A DNA stretch of 64,000 bases from Clavelina lepadiformis. Lineage: Eukaryota > Chordata > Ascidiacea > Aplousobranchia > Clavelinidae. Position 1 is the stretch's first letter, and every line of letters begins with the position of its first letter. The DNA is taken from the NCBI RefSeq assembly GCF_947623445.1, contig NC_135241.1, positions 8,620,501-8,684,500 of the forward strand. The letters run 5' to 3'. Below are positions 22,701 through 36,472 of this stretch, in pieces. The notes under the pieces were generated by a model, which made no database searches, had not been told where the DNA came from, and was given only the letters and a program-made list of their open reading frames with translations. Position numbers and translations under genes: made by a program.

Positions 22701-24482
22701 GCCTGCCCGTAAGATCGACTCATCGAATATTGAGAGATTATTCTGTCGTAACACCTTGACATTCTGTCTTTCACGTTAATTTGACACGCCTTCTGACAAG
22801 TAACATTCTAGAACAAACGCTATCTCTTCATAAAAGCATATACTATAATTCATAGCTAGGGAGTTGAAACTTTCAAAGCTTTCAGTTTGAAAAGGGTAAA
22901 AAGCTGATCATAAAATGGCTCAAATAGCTCCGAAGAAGGTATAAGTCAGTCTTAATTTCTTATATCCTTACGTTTTACAAAATGCCTAAGTCATCTTGCA
23001 CAATCGCAAATGTGATTTTAAATCGGAACATGATGCTGTGTGGTCTGTGTAGTAACTTCCTCTTGAAACAACAAGTTACTTGCACGTTTATTTAACTTTA
23101 CCAATTGAGCTAAAGCATCTCAACATTTTGCTATATGGAAAACGTTCGAGTGGTTTTAGTTGCTACAACCGGATCTTTTTGTTTTAGAGTTTCAATTGTG
23201 ACCAGTTTGTTTTGCAATTACGTATGCACACCGGCTCGTACTGTAATATGTTCCTCAGATTACATAAGTGATAGGTAAGCTCTGAGTATTGTATAATTTT
23301 CTTTTTTCTGATAATGGATTGCATAAGCAAGTAACTTACATGTGATTAGGCCTATAAATTTATAACTTATTCGCACAACACAAATCATATATGTTTTGTG
23401 TGTGTTAGTCGTCTGCTTGTGGTTAGCTCCTTCCGAAAAGGAAACGGAAATAACTCATACGTCCTTCTGTTGCAGTCAAATATCTAATAGGAATTGCAAC
23501 AGATTCTGAATTCTCCGACTCTCGTACATTTGAATCTTTCATAAAGTTTATTTTTAGTGGTCCTAGAAGGCGCTTTCATGCTGACGTTGACTGGGTTTGT
23601 CAAAAACCTACGAAAAATACTCCCTCAAAGAGCAGCACACGGAAATATAAATGCAACAGCTATAGGCCGTAGCTGCATTGTGAAATTTTAACACAAAAAT
23701 TTTTAAGCGCAACTACTTTTTAGAACATACCACGCGACAAGTGTCAGTCAACGTGGCCTAATGATTAATTATATTGAAAAAGGTTTTACTGTTTTGGTGA
23801 GCGCCACAAAATCCTTCAAGTGTCTACTCGCTCTGATAAAAGCCACAAAATGTATGCGTTGATTTTTTGTTTGCAACAAAAACAAACATTTGCTGAGCAT
23901 TCCCAGCAAGGCGTTATTTTGTTAGTAATACGAAATCAAAGTTTGGAAGCTGTTTGAATAAACTCGAACGTTTACCATCTTAAAGAAACCTAAAGTAAAA
24001 GCAAACAGAGCATCGCAGAAGTATCCGGACACTTTCAATCATCGACTGCAGCACCTAAAAGCAGGTAAAATTACATTTTGGGAGTCTTTATGCAGACAAC
24101 ACTTAATGCAACTATCTGCAATAAATATAGTAGAGGTTATTTTCTTATACAGGTTATCCTGCAGTAGACTAGAATTTTTACAAGTGTCATAAATCTGAGT
24201 CATGTGGATGTGACTCAAGCCACTTATAAATGCTTCAAACGCTTCCTGATTTTGTAAAAATGCTTTTGAATGTCTGAGATGCCAATTTTATTTACATTAG
24301 GCCTACGCGTTCATTGTGCTTGCAATTGTTCAAAAACTGATATTATATGTCCATGTATATCTATACTTCCAGCAGATAACTTTAAAAGTAAATGCGTTAC
24401 TGGGCTGCTGGTTACAAATCGGCAATATTATCGTGCCACTTTGAATGATGTTACTAAAACGAACGATAGAAAAATATGAAGT
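22701..24482. other. Intergenic, no gene seen
   Basis: A+T-rich DNA between the Gypsy fossil and the end of the coiled-coil gene. A minus-strand AATAAA-type hexamer near 24287 lies about 0.2 kb past the stop codon at 24483 and may end that transcript. TAGGCCTA palindromes occur near 23347 and 24298. No other feature could be supported. Confidence 0.5.
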
Positions 24483-27400
24483 CTACCTCAGCGCTCTTGC
24501 ATCCATGTTACGCCTTTCCACCAAAGCTCGGTCCCTTTCTCTTAGGGCTTGCGTTGTTTTCAACTTTGCATGCAAGATGACAATATCTCGGTTTTCGCAA
24601 GCTAAGTCGGAGTCTGTTTGAATCTTTACGTCTTTTGTAACTTTTTGCATTCTTCTTCGTTCTTCCTCCATTTCGCGATGCAATTTTTTGATCTTAATAT
24701 CGAGATATCGGTTGTAGTTTTTTATCATCTAACATTATCACTGCATTGCAAGAATCACCACGTGTATGCACACAGCAGTTTAGCATTCTAAACAAGATGT
24801 AGCTGTTTAAAAGTTAAATGCTTTCAATGACAAGGGTAAGATTTGACACACAATAGCTTGCTATACCGAATCTCGCAGGCCTTGTTTCACTTGGATGTCT
24901 TTTCGAGCTCTTTCTTCACTTTTACGATAAGAAAATTTTAAGTCTTCTAACTCCCTAATGAGGTATTTATGGGCACTAGTAAGATCCTGCAAGAAACAAC
25001 ATTTATTTTTTTTGTCTACCCATGAAACTAATACTATATTTTGTTAATCACGGATGAAAACATGTTAAAAAGATAACTAATAAAGACAATTATAATACGT
25101 AAAATATCGAAAAAAGCTTCCGAGCTTCATTTATCACTTAAAATTTTTTCATTACCTGATTTATTTCTTTGGTACGATGCTCTTTTGAAACCAAGCGATC
25201 TTTTTGTTTACCCACCACAGCTCGCTCGTTTTGCATTTCCATGTATTGCCCCTATCATTAACAAACCTTTAATAAAACTCTTGGCTCAATCGACATTTTA
25301 ACTTCATAACATATGGCCCAAAAACTTACCATGCTATGAAAGTCAACTAAATGCATTTCATCTTATTCGTCTAATCAACAATATTTTATATGTCTACAGC
25401 ACTACTTAGAACGAGGATTGTAAATAATTAACTTTGAAATTCCAGAACCAATTTAGCCTACTGATTTTATAGTTTCTATATTACTTTAAGTGTCTCTTTC
25501 TCTTTTTTTGCTCTTTCACAATTGAGCGAAATTTGCATTTTTTCCTTTTTTATCTGTTTAAAAGCTTCTTTGAATAAATGTCTTTGTTCTTCCACTTTTT
25601 CGATGGTCGCACGACAAACGTCTATTTCTATAGTAAGCTCTCTATTTCTGCAATATGAAAAGTTGTTCCAATGAAAGATATTATCAGGTTAAGTATATGT
25701 ACATTAAATATTTTAAACTACTTTAATTACTGCCTATTATGTTAACTTGTATTTTTTATTTTACATGTCCTATAATTTTGTCATTATACTTTAACTGTCA
25801 GTGGTTCTCAACCGTGGTGCCGCGGCACCCTAAGGTGCCATTTACATTTCGCAAGGGTGCCGCAAGTTATTGTGCACTAATCACTAGTCCAGGAAAACGG
25901 TTGCGAAAGTTATTTTTATTTAATGCAGAAACGTTTTGGTTTGACTGTGGGTGCTGCCAAATCTTTTGCTAGTTTGCAGGGTGCCGTAAGCTAAAAAAAG
26001 GTTGAGAACCACTTTAACATGACAAACGACTATAACAATGAACAGAGTAGAGCAGCACTTTTACAAGACCAGGAAACATTTATTTTAAAATACTTTTTAA
26101 TGCCATTATTTCTTTGAGCAATCAATTCTGCAGTTTGTTTTTGAAAAGCTTCTATTTCAGCCTTCAACCGCTTCTGATCTTTTCTTCGTCGGATTATGTC
26201 TTCATTTAGCAGCTTTTGTTCTTTCTCGTACTCTGCTACCTATAGTATGGAAGCATCAGGATATTTTACTACGCAATGTTTCTTGTAAAATAGTTTCTAA
26301 TTATTCTAAAGTACACAGATGAAGACAATGCTGTATAGGATGCCAAAATCAAATAGGTATCGAACTTACCGTATAAGGCCGACAGAAAGTTAACTGTTTT
26401 CTAAAATGATGAATAAACATAGCTAAAGTTGGATTATAACATATATTGCAACATGGAATAGGTTTAAACTGATACAATTTTGACTCAAATAAACAAATTT
26501 GGATTTCTTCCTTCAGCTTATGGTCGAATTCCTACGTTAACTATATTGCAACCAGAGCTTTCCAGTGTTTTGCCCATTCCATGATATTATGAATAAATTC
26601 CCCATTTAACGTTTTCTCTCGTCAATTACCTATCTCAATAATACATTTTTTATAAAACATGTTTTTCAATAAAAGCAAATACAAGAAAATGATGGAAAAA
26701 GTGCCGGAGCGCAACTCTGGCAAGCCGTATACCATTATTTGATAATATATTAGACCTATGCAGTATAGGCCTATACACTCGTGCCCCAGTGTGTAAAAAA
26801 CGCACTGGTGTTTACTCAACTCAACCAACGACTTCTATTCAACGATTTACCTCAGGACAATTCAACCCAAGGACTATTCCTGAACCGACTGCACTCCAAT
26901 AGGAAAGACCGGGTTGTGCTCGAAAGTGAATTCAGAACACCAATTAATTACGGTTAAGAAATGAATTTAACCGCATGTGCGGTAGGCCTAATCATAGTCT
27001 TGATCTGCATACTGAAAGATGATATAACTTAGCTTATTTATCAAACTTTTATCAAAAAATAATTTTTTGTGCTATCGTTTCCTTTTTAATTTACGTGACC
27101 ACAGTTTCCACCCTATATACGATACAGATTGAATTCAAAAAGTTGAATATACTTGTGAAGACAGGTTGCTGCACGTTTCTTTTAAATCCTCGATATTACT
27201 TGACAATTTTTGGACAGAATGCTTTAAATTGCTGATATCTTGGCACAGTCTTTCTTCAGTTGCTTGAAGATTATCTCGTTGGTTGCGAAGATTGCTTTCA
27301 CGCTGTATTTTATGTGTATCAGTAAAAACCAAGAATATACAAACAAAAATATGCAAGGTGGAAGTCAACTATAAAATTTTATTTGTCGTAAATTATAGAA

Positions 27401-29753
27401 TCAAATCGTACCTCAGCGTAGTCAGAACAAGTATCTTCCAAAACCGCTTTGTTGGAAAGTAATTCATTTTTCTCTTTTGTTAAAATGTTTATTTTTTCTT
27501 TGTAGGTAGCAACCTTAAATATAAAATTTTATAACAATCGACTAACTCAGACGATTTAAAACAAAATGATACAAGTTAATGGGAATTTTCATGTAAGGAT
27601 TTTATCGGCCGATGCTACATTTCTACCTACTTCTTCACCGAGCTTTGATGAAAGTTTAGTAAGTTCCGTTTTTTCATTTTGTAGTTGTTTGTTGCTAGAG
27701 TAGAAGCAATCTACCTCACCCAAAATTTCGAATACATATTCTTCCAATCGTTCGGAAAATTTCTTTGAATAGGCGACGTAAGTGGAATTTCTAGCACAAC
27801 ATAGACATTTATATACAGACACAAACATAGAAAATATACACAGCATAGACATTCTATGTGTGACAGCGCAACTGTCATATATAGAATGAAACATGTGTAA
27901 GGCAATATAAACATTGTGCTGAATTACTAGCATGACAATTTGGTTTTTACTGAGAATAAGGCACATTTAAGGATTAAATCAATACCGTATTGAACTGATA
28001 TGAAAATAAAGACGAAGAGGAAACACGACAGCATCATGTGTATGTTTAACAAAAGGTCAAGTTTAACAACTGAACAAGTTCTGATATGGAACAAGTATAT
28101 ATGCTATACTGATACAAGTATATGAACGGAAGGTGAAGTTACAGCATTAAATAAACTTAAAAACTGTTTGTGATTTAGCATTTGTTCAGCTTTATTTAAC
28201 TGCTAGTTTTTTGCAAATCATACAGTTTTATAAAAATGGTGGCGATGGGGCAAGCAGCGCAAGAAATATTAGACACAAATTGTGCAATGCATATATGCAG
28301 TGGAATGTATTTGAACAATTTAAAAGTAAAAAAAAATGCAATGGGCTGCCCATTTTTTTGATTTTTGTGTTGTGCTTTATACTGCTTTCTGTTTTTTTTT
28401 TCACTTTGATTGATGTTGTTAAATAAATATTTCCGAAACGGTAATCATACTGCTACAAAGATATAACTCTTCCTAAGTCGCAGTGTGAAAGAAGGTGTAC
28501 TTCAAAATTTGTTACAAATATCATTAATGCATCAAATTAGATCAACAATAAACTGTAAATTTAATGAATATATTGCTTTTTCAACTTAAACTTTATTATT
28601 CATGGGTTTATTTGCCGTGCTATTTGTTTCCAGCCATTATTACCTAATTTTTAAAGCACGTTTTATGCCTTTTCGGCTTTCGCAATTTTTCCCGTTACGT
28701 TGATTTGCGCATTCTAAAATGATTTGACAAAAAATAATTGATGAATATTGCCCAACTTATCCCAGCAGGTTTCCTTCTCAACTTGCCCCCGATAAAATAA
28801 GCTGAAGTAAGTTGAACAAGGGAAATTAGATAAGCTATATGCGTATAGCCTAACACTAAGCGATTAATCAAAAAAACGAAATTTTCATTTTGAAACATAG
28901 CTATAAGAAGCCTATTTATAAAACGCACTATACAGCTGAAACACATTAATATCCACGTTATTTCAGAAAAAACTCGCGTTTTTGTTAATCTTACTCATCT
29001 TACTCACCTTTTGGGTGATTGCAAAATTGAAAAAAGAAAAAAAAAACAGCTTCATGTTGATTTATGCATTGATAATATGCACTACTTGCATATTATTTAT
29101 AAGTAATGCACCAAAACTTTTAGAATGTGTTGGTCACAAAAACCGATCGCCACTTACCGACTTGCTAGTTTTTGCGATTCTGCAATAAATTCGTCTTTTA
29201 TTTCGCATAAAGTTCTTTCCAAAGAAAAATATTCGTCCCTTTTTTCTTCGCTGTATAACTGTGCCTGTGTTTAAATCAAGGTGTAAAGAACCTTCAACAA
29301 ATCATGCAATTATACTAACTTATTCTAGAATAGTAAAGCACTATATTTCAATCACTTTGTATGATCACCAGATCTCAAAATTCAACGAAAAAGTGTTTTC
29401 CTTTTTGTAAATTGTCTCATATATTAGAACTTGACCTCCAGCATTTCGTAGTAAGCTTGTCGTAACGCTTCAGTTTCATTTTCTGTTTTTGTTATCTCGT
29501 TAAACATAGCTTTGAACTTTAGAGCTGCTTCCCATGATTGCTCGTACAAGGAATTGGTTTCCTTCTGTGACTTTTTGATTTCCTATTTTGCAAGAGTTAT
29601 TGTGTATGTAAAATATGTTGTATTTGTCCTAATTATACTTTGCTTATTTAGTTGCAATATTCTTTGCAGGAGCCTTCGTTGCAGGTAACGGATTCTGCAG
29701 GTACTTACCTTAAACATAGTCCGATGGTGTTGGCTTGCGATCTGTTCTCCCAT
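24483..29753 (-). CDS. Coiled-coil protein of unknown identity, 13 exons
   Basis: Thirteen exons join in one frame to 522 residues: 29709-29753 (ATG in an exon whose acceptor is at 29769), 29436-29582, 29158-29264, 27631-27790, 27412-27513, 27153-27302, 26476-26531, 26370-26400, 26094-26239, 25485-25647, 25156-25251, 24867-24986, 24483-24728 (TAG). Every junction keeps phase, strong evidence for a real gene. The protein is almost wholly charged and helical, rich in Glu, Lys, Gln and Leu, with heptad-like runs (for example IEAFQKQTAELIAQR and LHREMEEERRRMQK), so a long coiled coil is expected. No signal peptide or membrane span is seen. Overall character recalls ciliary, centrosomal or sperm-tail CCDC proteins (CCDC175/CCDC178 sort), but I cannot name a family. 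One intron (25648-26093) holds a small hAT-like element. The start is the first in-frame ATG, only 17 bases after a splice acceptor, so a further upstream coding exon or a trans-spliced leader is possible. Confidence 0.85.
25799..26013. mobile_element. Short hAT-like MITE in a coiled-coil gene intron
   Basis: This 215-bp element has ends cagtggttctcaacc and ggttgagaaccact, inverted copies of each other over 14 bases. The subterminal gtgccgcggcacc motif and the ggtgcc/gtgccg blocks near each end are typical of hAT MITEs. The flanking octamers ttaactgt and ttaacatg share only the first five bases, so the duplication is decayed or the right end is off by a base. The plus-strand open frame 25739-25972 spans it by chance. 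Confidence 0.8.
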
Positions 29754-29769
29754 ATTTAAGCTTACTGTC

Positions 29770-31576
29770 CTAAACCAATTCAATACAACTGCACGGTTTT
29801 TAAACCAAATAATTTATAACAGCTCTAGCAGATGCAGCGCGTATGGAACCACATAAGCATACTAATTTGGACACGGAAATAACTACTTTGTTTACCTTTT
29901 GAAGTATAAATTTTTAAATGAAATTTATCCAAGCAGAATCTCGCCCTAATGAGAAAAACAGCTCAATTGATGCCAAAACCAACCATCAACATTCTGAGAT
30001 GTAACGTCGAACAAAAAGGCCTGTGATATTGTTTAGGTTTTCGCGTGAAATTCAATATCATTTTGTACATAACTATATTAGGCAATTTAAACGAAGACAA
30101 AAGAATAATGTATCCAACGCAATTTGATGAACTGTATCACATTACACTCGAAGCAACTCAGAGCTTGTGTGTCACACATATGTAGGCCTACTGTAGTGAT
30201 GATACAGCATAATTCAGACAATTCGTTAAATCACACGCTGGCTTTTGTAAACAGAGTAATATATATAACTTTTTTTTTAAAAAGATATAATCCTAATTAT
30301 ATTCCTAACAACGTAGCAACTATAGGATTGCTTTGAAAACGTAAGACATACAGGATACCCACTTGCACGATAGGCTCCATTCCTGATCTCAACAATGGTT
30401 CTGATTGAGCCAAATACAGTAGGCTTACATTATATACCAAGAGCCTTTCCAGCACGAAATAAGCATCATAGTAGTTCGACTTTGAATGGTAAGAACTGAA
30501 GAAATTGTAGTCAGTACACCATCAACGCTTTCGATGATTTACAAAAGTTAGAGAATAGAAATAGGTAAATAATAGATAGAGATAATAAACATTTTCTCTG
30601 AAATATCTATATTTTAATAATAAGAAAAAATTGTTTGCAGCTTAATCATGAAGTGCATAGAGATAACTATTTATAATTATGCGGTTTCGTTGGATTTTTG
30701 ATGCGAAATGTGGTTTCGATTTGTGGCTATCAATCCCGTAATATCTGGCAGCAGTTGATCATTTGTAGGACGCACTCTGCCATGTTGATTCTGTGTGTAG
30801 ATTCTCAAATATGAGATTGATTCATTTTCAACGTAAGACTGTCAAATGTACATGACACGCTTGTCGGACTTTTGAAAAACAGTTATTACGTTTTGTTAAT
30901 ATAAACTACGGCATCTCTAACGTACCTTCTTGTGTAGTTACTTATTACTGTACCACGTATTGTACTGCAACTTCTATAATAATAGTTAACTATATAATTA
31001 ATACATAACTAAATAAGCCTCATGCTCAATTTCCAGGAAGACCTATTAGTAAAATTTTATTTCCAGGATTATTCTGACTTCAAAAATTATGCTTATGCAA
31101 TCCATTTTAAAATTTCTCCGAACCAAATGAAAAATAGGCTATCTCTTTACGTAGACCATTTAAAGTATTCATAAATTTTCCCGTTGAGTTTTAGATCTCA
31201 ATAATTTGCTGTCTTTCTCTAATTTGTCATATAGGGACAAATTCCAATTCAGGACCTGTGACTGATTTGAGACAAATGTTATTGGTCTAGAGAAGACCTT
31301 TAGGGAGACCAAACATTTGCAGTAGTCGAGATATTTTAGCATTATTTGCAAATTGCCAGCAGTTATTTAAAAATACACGAAAGACAGGGAAATGTTATCG
31401 ATGTTTTATACATGCTTTAGTAGATAGATAATAAATAAAAGAAACAAGCATAACCTCTAATTACATTATTGAAATGTTATAATCTTTTATAGGGCTATTT
31501 TATTTTACTCAACAAAAATACGTGGCTCTTGATTCACATTTACAAGCCAGTAATACAATTTTTATTGTAACACAGT
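29770..31576. other. Intergenic, no gene seen
   Basis: Between the coiled-coil gene start and the UBE2R stop. One TAGGCCTA palindrome lies near 30183. An ATG in good frame at about 30383 (minus), followed by a donor-like gtgggt, could be a tiny first exon of the coiled-coil gene, but its phase does not match, so it was not used. Plus-strand TTTATT motifs at about 31500 and 31561 are candidate polyadenylation signals for UBE2R. Confidence 0.45.
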
Positions 31577-33339
31577 CTAATCATCATCTTCTCCGCAAAA
31601 ATCCATGTCTTCATCTTCGTAAAACTCAGAAATGTCAATTGAGCTTTCACTGGGTTCGGCTTTAGTCTTAACACAGTAATCTTCCACAGTCACTGGCACT
31701 ATAACTCCGTCTTTGGCCGCTTCTTTTTGACTATCTTGAACCTAATATTCAGAATTAAATAATAAAGTTTGCAAAAATTTGTAGTTATGTAGAATAACAT
31801 TGTATTAAAGCCAAATACCGTATGTCAAGATAATAGAAAATTAGAGAATATACTCATAATATCAAGTGTAAGCATTTTTTGAATATTGCGGTGTTACATC
31901 CAATAGCTTATCAAACCATTAAATTGGCTTAACTTTAACATATAGCGGTTATATCATGGTCATTGAAAAAAATTTACTGTTTTTGGAAATAAAAATCGCT
32001 CACGGGATCTCATTCTAAAGGTGAAATAAAAAAGGTTGTCACATCGTTTCACCCAATGTACAGCTAAGTCCCTAAAAAATAACAATATAAGAAACTGTCT
32101 TTTGACAAAACTAGGAAGTTTTCTGTCATTCCAACTTAGTGAAAAGTGAAAACAGCTCATTTCGGCCCATTTCAGTAAACTTTGTTAACAAGTTTGTGGT
32201 TTGATAAAATTGAAAACTCCGCATAGGAAATTATTTCCGAATAACTGTGCTCAAACGAAATAATGGGCAGCCTCTCCACCCCAAAGTTTCTTCAAAAAAC
32301 GAGTTTATTTTTACAGTTTATATATTTTTGATCAATATGCCGGATAAATACATTACAACCATCCATACGCTCATTTATAAGGAACTGAAAAGGAATTTCT
32401 TACTTAAAATCCTGTAACACCAGACCAACTTAAAATTAAGAAACTTTTTTCGTTGGCACAGTTTGTTTTCTTTTAAACTACTGACCTATTTTTTTAATGC
32501 GACATGTATAAAATTCATCATTTTGTAAATAACTTATGTTCATTTTCCTTATTTTCTAACTTTTAAAATGGCCATTCGACTCTTTTTCAGCGAACGTTAA
32601 TTATTATGTGGTATAAGCCAAATTTATTTCTCCACGGGTTAAGAAACTCTGTATTTATTCGTCACAAAAAAATGTCATTCAACACACCTGTTGCTTAACG
32701 TATTCCTCGTAACGTTTGTTCTTTCTTTCGCGCCATTCTCGAAACATGACTGAAGCATCGACATTAGCCGGAGAATTTGTGTTGGGTTCGTTTAGTAAAG
32801 ATATAACGCTCATAAGCACAGAACGAACTGTTTGGGTGGGGTTCCATCGTTCTTGAGGCAGTTCTCCACCTTGCTGGTCGTTAATGGGTGAGTGCAGAAT
32901 TGAAATGCAAACCTGTTACCGATATTTATACATTAAACTACCTAGAACAAAATGTGTAGGATATACCGGTAATGCCATGGAACATCAATAGTTTAAAAAC
33001 AAACCAGGGGAAGTTTTTGTTCAGGTATATAGTGTAACTGAGTTCAGAAAAACTCGTAGTTCGACTTACTTCTCCGTTTTCGTAAACGTTCGGGTGCCAT
33101 AGATGACACAGGAAGCGAAATGAAGGAGGAGAATATGGATAGTCCCCAGGAAAGCGGATGTGAGCTTTGAAGTAGCCACCTTCGTACAAAGTTCCTGGAG
33201 GCCCAAAAATGGCTACCTGCCAGTCATACAAATTGCTCTCGTCCACCAATCCTATTTTAAATCCTTCCACGGGCTCTTCACGAAGTCCGCGCAATTCTTT
33301 AGCCAAAGCTTTGGCTGAACTTGCCATTGGCAAAGCCAT
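31577..33339 (-). CDS. UBE2R2/CDC34: Ubiquitin-conjugating enzyme E2 R (CDC34/UBE2R)
   Basis: This E2 works with SCF-type cullin ligases to build Lys48-linked ubiquitin chains. Exons 33070-33339, 32688-32912 and 31577-31741 join in phase 0 to 219 residues. The UBC fold is obvious: VEGFKIGLVDESNLYDWQV, FGPPGTLYEGGYFKAHI, FPGDYPYSPPSFRF and WHPNVYENGE before the first intron, then VCISILHSP with the catalytic Cys92. The insertion after the cysteine (INDQQGGELPQERWNPTQ) is the CDC34-type loop that distinguishes this class, though less acidic than the human VDDPQSGEL version. NEPNTNSPANVDASVMFREW matches the family. The C-terminal tail is acidic, ending FCGEDDD, as expected for the cullin-binding tail, but shorter than the human one. 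A plus-strand TTTATT at 31561 sits only about 11 bases past the stop, so the 3' UTR may be very short. Confidence 0.96.
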
Positions 33340-36300
33340 TGCGATGGGTATTAACCTTTAGCACAGGCAAAAAAACTTTGTAACTATGTTAAACTTACCA
33401 TTGTGACGTCATCCAATATAATAACAACCACAGTAATCATTACAATACCTCACATATTTTCAGAGTTCAGCTACCATCATATTGGTTTGGTATGGTTTAT
33501 TTTTTAAATCAATAGTTCATTAGATTTAATGATATATATTGGGTTTATGATTCAAAGTGCCATTTTTAACTTCTTATTTTAAAGTTCTTAGAAGTTTTAG
33601 CATAAAACGCCCGAACGTAAAAATCGGTAATATATCAGCACTCAATACTATGACAAGTAAACCGGAAATACGCAGATAAAACCAGTATGGTTTCCACATA
33701 TTGTACAAATGGGTTGCAGCAGCTGCATTCGTTATACTTTGATATAGTTAGAATGTGACATTTTTACATTTGGGAAAAGACTTCATAACTATTTTTATAT
33801 TTGCCGCATTTCATACAATGAATCTCTCAATTTGATAAATAGCATTCGTCAGTCAAACAGTTACATGATAGTTCGTAACAAAACTGTTGATCTATTGATC
33901 CTCGGAATGTAACAAATTGGGAGCAGGCCGGCTAATGCTATAAGCTGTGCCATGATTTCCCTCATCTCATCTTCACTTCGAAAGTCGCATCATGTGCTAG
34001 CTCGGTTATCGAGTAGTTTGTGGGCTTTGTCATGCAATGTTGTGTTCAGAATTTGAAATAGGTGAAACGATGATGACAGTATATTGTCACATATCGCATG
34101 ACGTGTTACAAGCAACGCAACATTATTATGACAAAGTCTATAGTTCTCAATAGCTCTTTGGATAGAAGCAAAGGTTCAAAGGTAATGTGTAGGTCTTTAC
34201 GGTGCATTGTGGTTTATGCTTTAGCAGTGCCTGCAGTGGAGCGGTGTGGCCTGCTGTGGTTTGGTATTACAATTGCATAAGCACTATTCGATTGTCCTTT
34301 TGACTTCGACCTGTGCACCCAGCCACCCACTGTACTGTAGTTGATCTTTGGTTGTTTGAAAAATTATAACCAATTATGACGTGACAATTTGTTTTTCGAA
34401 ATGGAGCTGTGTTAACTCAAGTGTGCATGTGTAGTTGTGTACTATGTGTAAGCGCTCTTCAACAGGGACCCCACCGCACCCTAGTGTTCGGAGAAACATT
34501 TAGAGGGGTTCCGTTAGCTTTGTGAAAGAAAAGTAAGAACTACCAAGCAATTAACTTTCTAGTATTGTGTATAGTGTCTGCTTTGTTTCAGTTCCACTTT
34601 TTGTAATAACTGTTTTGTTTTCTGAGCATCTTAGCCTATAGCGCAATATTCGTTTTTCATACTTGTTATACTAGATTTCATAAACTTTTATTAAGGGGGG
34701 ATCCATGACATTTGCAGATAAGTATAATAGCTTAGGCCTACCTATCACATTTCAATGCGGCTGGGCTGTAAACGATTTGCCGTGGCTCCATTGAACGACC
34801 GGACAACTTTTCTGAGCTGATAATTTAATGTTTGCCAGATTTTAGAATTGACTTCTTTGCGGTTTGTTGAAAAATAACGAACAAAAAAGAGCCTATCGTG
34901 TTTCTGGAGAGAGACCTTGACCAACTTTTGAATATGGGAGGACGCTGAATGCAGAAATTATAATTCTCAGTTGAAGACCACTATTTATTGAGTTTTACTA
35001 AGGCTAAATGTTATTTATTTACCAAAATTCGGATTTCAACCGGAATATGATAGAATGCTAATCCTATTATACGAGCATTAAAGCTATAGGCGGCTATATG
35101 CGTCGTTTTACATGTAGTTTACGTATCACTTAATGTTTGGTGCAGAAAACGGCAGACGATATTTGTAGGATAACTTTTGAGAGAGGGGGGGGGGGTATGG
35201 ATCTTAGTGTTTGAAACTTGAAAGTAAATTTATATTATTATCCAAGACGAAACCAATGTTAAAGCCATAACTTAAAGATTTTACAAATAAGAGAAACTGA
35301 TGGGACAACAGGTAATGTTTCAAATATAAAGAAAAGAAGGAAGAATGAGGAAAAAATGCTGTAACCTTTTTTTCATTAACCTAACCACATAGGCTATAAC
35401 TATGTGCCATGAATTAGCGATGTTATTGTATCTCTATTATATACTCCAAGCTTCATTTTGTCATTTAAAGTTACTTATTTAGCCAGAAATTTTCGCAGGA
35501 AAGACGCATTTCACCTCACAGCGGCTCTGTTTTACGTATAGGCTAAGCTACAGTATATAGCCTATATAAAGGTGATGTTAGACGTGTCTTGTTCGGTATT
35601 TCCGGCCATCAATTCCAGCCATTCAGTCAGTATTATTGTTAAACGCAAGGGTACTTTCTCAACAAGCAGTAATAAATGATGACGAAGTTCCTCAGTATAG
35701 CCAAGATTCGCTGCTGCAGGCTAAATGACGAAATAGGCTTGCACTACGTCACACAAACTTCATACAACCCTAAACTGAAGCGGTGAGAATACGAAACGGG
35801 ACAGTGACTTATAGGCAAAATATTTTGGTAAATGAAACATACAGCGATGACGCAAGAGGTTCAGAAAAAAAAGAACTGTATTACAAGAAGCAAAGATGAT
35901 AAAAATTTCATTTTTCACAGGACCAGGTAATATGTATAAGTCTTCAACCATCTGACTCTAACAGATCAGTTTTCACTCATACTTGGTAATGCAATGCGAG
36001 ACGCAGAATTATGAATGTTAGTTAAAATTGGTCAGCCCAAGGAGTTTATTATGCTGTTTCTGCGGGCTGTATTTATTTCAAATTGAATGAAAAGAAACTT
36101 CAATCGATTACGATTTTTACAATTGGAGTAAGGTCAAGACGTTTGATCATATTCGTACCATCCATGTAATAAAACTTTTGCGATTGCCTTAATATGAAGA
36201 AACGTGCGCCATGCGCATGCAATTTTGCTGGTTTGCGATTGTGACGCAGGATCATTCTACACTTTCTTATTAAAGGTTTTCCAATTGCCTTATAAAGACA

Positions 36301-36472
36301 TAATCTGAGTAACATACAACATATCATGTAGTGTTTAACCTTTCCAAGAAAAGGTTTGACATGACATGTTTTGCGACTGCTGTATAAAAGTGTACTGCAC
36401 AAATTGTTATTGTCTTGTTTGTATAGCTGATCTGATTTAAGCTGATCTGATCTGGTTCTAAGTTCAAACAAT
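33340..36472. other. Intergenic region between divergently transcribed genes
   Basis: UBE2R (leftward) and the sushi/trefoil gene (rightward) start from opposite sides of this 3.1-kb stretch, so both promoters should lie in it. It contains a run of eleven G near 35187, a TAGGCCTA palindrome near 34733 and a short aggggttccgtt-type fragment near 34501 that could be a decayed hAT end. No reading frame here was supported; minus-strand 36100-36471 (123 aa) lacks motifs. Confidence 0.5.

Noticed and set aside
24000-24070. Possible further 3' exon of the coiled-coil gene
   Set aside because: The frame at 24483 already ends in a stop; the downstream segment gives an immediate stop in the required phase.
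36100-36471. 123-residue minus-strand open frame just upstream of the sushi/trefoil start
   Set aside because: No motif and no splice structure; lies where the promoter of the plus-strand gene should be.
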